Part shown: positions 60,613 through 64,000 of the stretch, piece after piece
Layout of the letters: every line of letters begins with the position of its first letter
Position numbering within the stretch: the stretch's first letter is position 1
Assembly: GCA_950097015.1 (NCBI GenBank)
Contig: CATNEN010000031.1
Coordinates: 1,798,001-1,862,000, forward strand
DNA from: Macrostomum hystrix
Taxonomy: Eukaryota > Platyhelminthes > Macrostomidae
Length of the DNA stretch: 64,000 bases
Direction: 5' to 3'
Translations under genes and position numbers: made by a program
Notes under the pieces: model-generated
What the model saw: only the letters and a program-made list of their open reading frames with translations
Told to the model about the DNA's origin: nothing
Database searches by the model: none

Positions 60613-63600
60613 ATAAAATGGGAGATATCAGAGTGGGGGGGACTCGAGGGTCTACAACTCCGAAACGCGACTAGTTAGGGCTCTGAAATTTTACAGCCGT
60701 GTTCACAGATAATGTTTCCTTCCAGATCTGAGTTTTCAGCCTCGTCTGACCACCAGATTCAGTGAGGTGACGAAAAGTACTTTTAAAATGGGAGATATCA
60801 GAGTGGGGGGGACTCGAGGGTCTACAACTCCGAGACGCGACTAGTCAGGGCTCTGAAATTTTACAGCCGTGTTCACAGATAATGTTTCCTTCCAGATCTG
60901 AGTTTTCAGCCTCGTCTGACCACCAGATTCAGTGAGGTGACGAAAAGTACTTTTAAAATGGGAGATATCAGAGTGGGGGGGGACTCGAGGGTCTACAACT
61001 CCGAGACGCGACTAGTCAGGTCTCTGAAATTTTACAGCCGTGTTCACAGATAATGTTTCCTTCCAGATCTGAGTTGTCAGCCTCGTCTGACCACCAGATT
61101 CAGTGAGGTGACGAAAAGTACTTTTAAAATGGGAGATATCAGAGTGGGGGGGACTCGAGGGTCTACAACTCCGAGACGCGACTAGTTAGGGCTCTGAAAT
61201 TTTACAGCCGTGTTCACAGATAATGTTTCCTTCCAGATCTGAGTTTTCAGCCTCGTCTGACCACCAGATTCAGTGAGGTGACGAAAAGTACTTTTAAAAT
61301 GGGAGATATCAGAGTGGGGGGGACTCGAGGGTCTACAACTCCGAGACGCGACTAGTCGGGGCTCTGAAATTTTACAGCCGTGTTCACAGATAATGTTTCC
61401 TTCCAGATCTGAGATTTCAGCTTTTTTTGACCACCAGATTCAGTGAGGTGACGAAAAGTACTTTTAAAATGGGAGATATCAGAGTGGGGGGGACTCGAGG
61501 GTCTACAACTCCGAGACGCGACTAGTCAGGGCTCTGAAATTTTACAGCCGTGTTCACAGATAATGTTTCCTTCCAGATCTGAGTTTTCAGCTTTTTTTGA
61601 CCACCAGATTCAGTGAGGTGACGAAAAGTACTTTTAAAATGGGAGATATCAGAGTGGGGGGGACTCGAGGGTCTACAACTCCGAGACGCGACTAGTTAGG
61701 GCTCTGAAATTTTACAGCCGTGTTCACAGATAATGTTTCCTTCCAGATCTGAGTTTTCAGCCTCGTCTGACCACCAGATTCAGTGAGGTGACGAAAAGTA
61801 CTTTTAAAATGGGAGATATCAGAGTGGGGGGGACTCGAGGGTCTACAACTTCGAGACGCGACTAGTCAGGGCTCTGAAATTTTACAGCCGTATTCACAGA
61901 TAATGTTTCCTTCCAGATTTAAGTTTTCAGCCTCGTCTGACCACCAGATTCAGTGAGGTGACGAAAAGTACTTTTAAAATGGGAGATATCAGAGTGGGGG
62001 GGACTCGAGGGTCTACAACTCCGAGACGCGACTAGTCAGGGCTCTGAAATTTTACAGCCGTGTTCACAGATAATGTTTCCTTCCAGATCTGAGATTTCAG
62101 CTTTTTTTGACCACCAGATTCAGTGAGGTGACGAAAAGTACTTTTAAAATGGGAGATATCAGAGTGGGGGGGACTCGAGGGTCTACAACTCCGAGACGCG
62201 ACTAGTCAGGGCTCTGAAATTTTACAGCCGTGTTCACAGATAATGTTTCCTTCCAGATTTGAGTTTTCAGCCTCGTCTGACCACCAGATTCAGTGAGGTG
62301 ACGAAAAGTACTTTTAAAATGGGAGATATCAGAGTGGGGGGGACTCGAGGGTCTACAACTCCGAGACGCGACTAGTCAGGGCTCTGAAATTTTACAGCCG
62401 TGTTCACAGATAATGTTTCCTTCCAGATCTGAGTTTTCAGCCTCGTCTGACCACCAGATTCAGTGAGGTGACGAAAAGTACTTTTAAAATGGGAGATATC
62501 AGAGTGGGGGGGACTCGAGGGTCTACAACTCCGAGACGCGACTAGTCGGGGCTCTGAAATTTTACAGCCGTGTTCACAGATAATGTTTCCTTCCAGATCT
62601 GAGTTTTCAGCTTTTTTTGACCACCAGATTCAGTGAGGTGACGAAAAGTACTTTTAAAATGGGAGATATCAGAGTGGGGGGGACTCGAGGGTCTACAACT
62701 TCGAGACGCGACTAGTTAGGGCTCTGAAATTTTACAGCCGTGTTCACAGATAATGTTTCCTTCCAGATCTGAGTTTTCAGCCTCGTCTGACCACCAGATT
62801 CAGTGAGGTGACGAAAAGTACTTTTAAAATGGGAGATATCAGAGTGGGGGGGACTCGAGGGTCTACAACTCCGAGACGCGACTAGTCAGGTCTCTGAAAT
62901 TTTACAGCCGTGTTCACAGATAATGTTTCCTTCCAGATCTGAGTTGTCAGCCTCGTCTGACCACCAGATTCAGTGAGGTGACGAAAAGTACTTTTAAAAT
63001 GGGAGATATCAGAGTGGGGGGGACTCGAGGGTCTACAACTCCGAGACGCGACTAGTCAGGGCTCTGAAATTTTACAGCCGTGTTCACAGATAATGTTTCC
63101 TTCCAGATTTGAGTTTTCAGCCTCGTCTGACCACCAGATTCAGTGAGGTGACGAAAAGTACTTTTAAAATGGGAGATATCAGAGTGGGGGGGACTCGAGG
63201 GTCTACAACTCCGAGACGCGACTAGTCAGGGCTCTGAAATTTTACAGCCGTGTTCACAGATAATGTTTCCTTCCAGATCTGAGTTTTCAGCCTCGTCTGA
63301 CCACCAGATTCAGTGAGGTGACGAAAAGTACTTTTAAAATGGGAGATATCAGAGTGGGGGGGACTCGAGGGTCTACAACTCCGAGACGCGACTAGTCGGG
63401 GCTCTGAAATTTTACAGCCGTGTTCACAGATAATGTTTCCTTCCAGATCTGAGTTTTCAGCTTTTTTTGACCACCAGATTCAGTGAGGTGACGAAAAGTA
63501 CTTTTAAAATGGGAGATATCAGAGTGGGGGGGACTCGAGGGTCTACAACTCCGAGACGCGACTAGTCAGGGCTCTGAAATTTTACAGCCGTGTTCACAGA

Positions 63601-64000
63601 TATTGTTTCCTTCCAGATCTGAGTTTTCAGCTTTTTTTGACCACCAGATTCAGTGAGGTGACGAAAAGTACTTTTAAAATGGGAGATATCAGAGTGGGGG
63701 GGACTCGAGGGTCTACAACTCCGAGACGCGACTAGTCAGGGCTCTGAAATTTTACAGCCGTGTTCACAGATAATGTTTCCTTCCAGATCTGAGATTTCAG
63801 CTTTTTTTGACCACCAGATTCAGTGAGGTGACGAAAAGTACTTTAAAAATGGGAGATATCAGAGTGGGGGGGACTCGAGGGTCTACAACTTCGAGACGCG
63901 ACTAGTCAGGGCTCTGAAATTTTACAGCCGTATTCACAGATAATGTTTCCTTCCAGATCTGAGTTTTCAGCCTCGTCTGACCACCAGATTCAGTGAGGTG
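60613..64000 (-). repeat. Right arm: about 20 copies of the 170-bp unit, inverted, cut by window end
   Basis: Same unit as the left arm but reverse-complemented (GGGAGATATCAGAG, GGACTCGAGG, CGCGACTAGT, TGTTTCCTTCCAGATCTGAG, CAGATTCAGTGAGGTGACG). Spacing is 170 bp, for example 60621 to 60791. It starts sharply at ATAAAATGGGAG (about 60613) and continues past the window end. Confidence 0.97.

Larger units (their letters stand above)
45715..64000 (-). mobile_element. Giant foldback-type Mutator-like DNA transposon (right end outside window)
   Basis: A transposase gene (55415-60001, minus) is flanked by two arrays of one 170-bp unit in opposite orientations, 45715-54931 and 60613-64000 or beyond. 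Together they form very long terminal inverted repeats built of tandem units, as in Drosophila Foldback/FB-NOF and some plant MULE-type foldback elements. The core between the arms is about 5.7 kb. Visible length is at least 18.3 kb. The left boundary is sharp: repeat homology begins at GGAAGGAAAC (45715). The alternative is a transposase gene caught between two inverted blocks of an ordinary genomic satellite. The shared variant order in the two arms favours a single element but does not exclude this. Confidence 0.75.

Noticed and set aside
45715-64000. Plain centromeric satellite
   Set aside because: Two arrays in exact opposition around a transposase gene, with shared private variants and a sharp left edge, fit inverted arms better. 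It is kept as the main alternative because the right end is not visible.

Overview
The window is animal nuclear DNA. It holds split genes with GT-AG introns, an N-myristoylated Src-type kinase, a discoidin domain receptor, a RanGEF (RCC1), tRNA-derived SINEs, non-LTR retroelement remains and an unusual load of private minisatellites. No species can be named from sequence alone. The mix (about 45% GC, very repeat-rich, short genes with small introns) would fit a spiralian invertebrate such as a free-living flatworm of the Macrostomum type, but this is a guess.

Left and middle (1-43.4 kb) carry five recognisable host genes, all on the minus strand. They are a partial CAP/SCP-domain gene (263-726), a Src-family tyrosine kinase of 572 aa in five exons (4187-7551), a discoidin domain receptor tyrosine kinase of 1119 aa in seven exons (9400-27280), an ankyrin-repeat plus polyQ plus Ser/Thr-kinase gene of 727 aa in four exons (32099-36584; possibly two genes), and RCC1 of 539 aa in four exons (40600-43347). 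I built the exon models by hand. Every junction is GT-AG, all phases agree, and total coding lengths are divisible by three. Three of the genes are signalling kinases; RCC1 serves nuclear Ran-GTP production and chromatin.

Introns and spacers are filled with SINEs (at least eight copies of one tRNA-headed family), two degraded non-LTR retrotransposon segments (28.3-30.4 kb, plus a relic of the same element at 44.0 kb), and more than a dozen different minisatellites with units of 4 to 54 bp. Seven minisatellite-bearing introns have an array ending 15-90 bp from the 5' splice site. One intron (18305-20902) is almost nothing but a 33-bp satellite. A 70-bp signal-peptide exon of the receptor gene is duplicated in inverted orientation about 6 kb away.

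Right third (45.7-64 kb) is the most striking part: an apparent giant foldback-type DNA transposon. Two arrays of the same 170-bp unit lie in opposite orientation (45715-54931, about 54 units; 60613 to the window end, about 20 units seen). Between them is one 4.6-kb minus-strand reading frame encoding a Mutator-like (MULE) DDE transposase joined to a Ulp1/C48-type SUMO-protease-like domain and a C-terminal PHD finger, with two large in-frame tandem-repeat regions near its N-terminus. The right terminus lies outside the window, so target-site duplication and full size cannot be seen.
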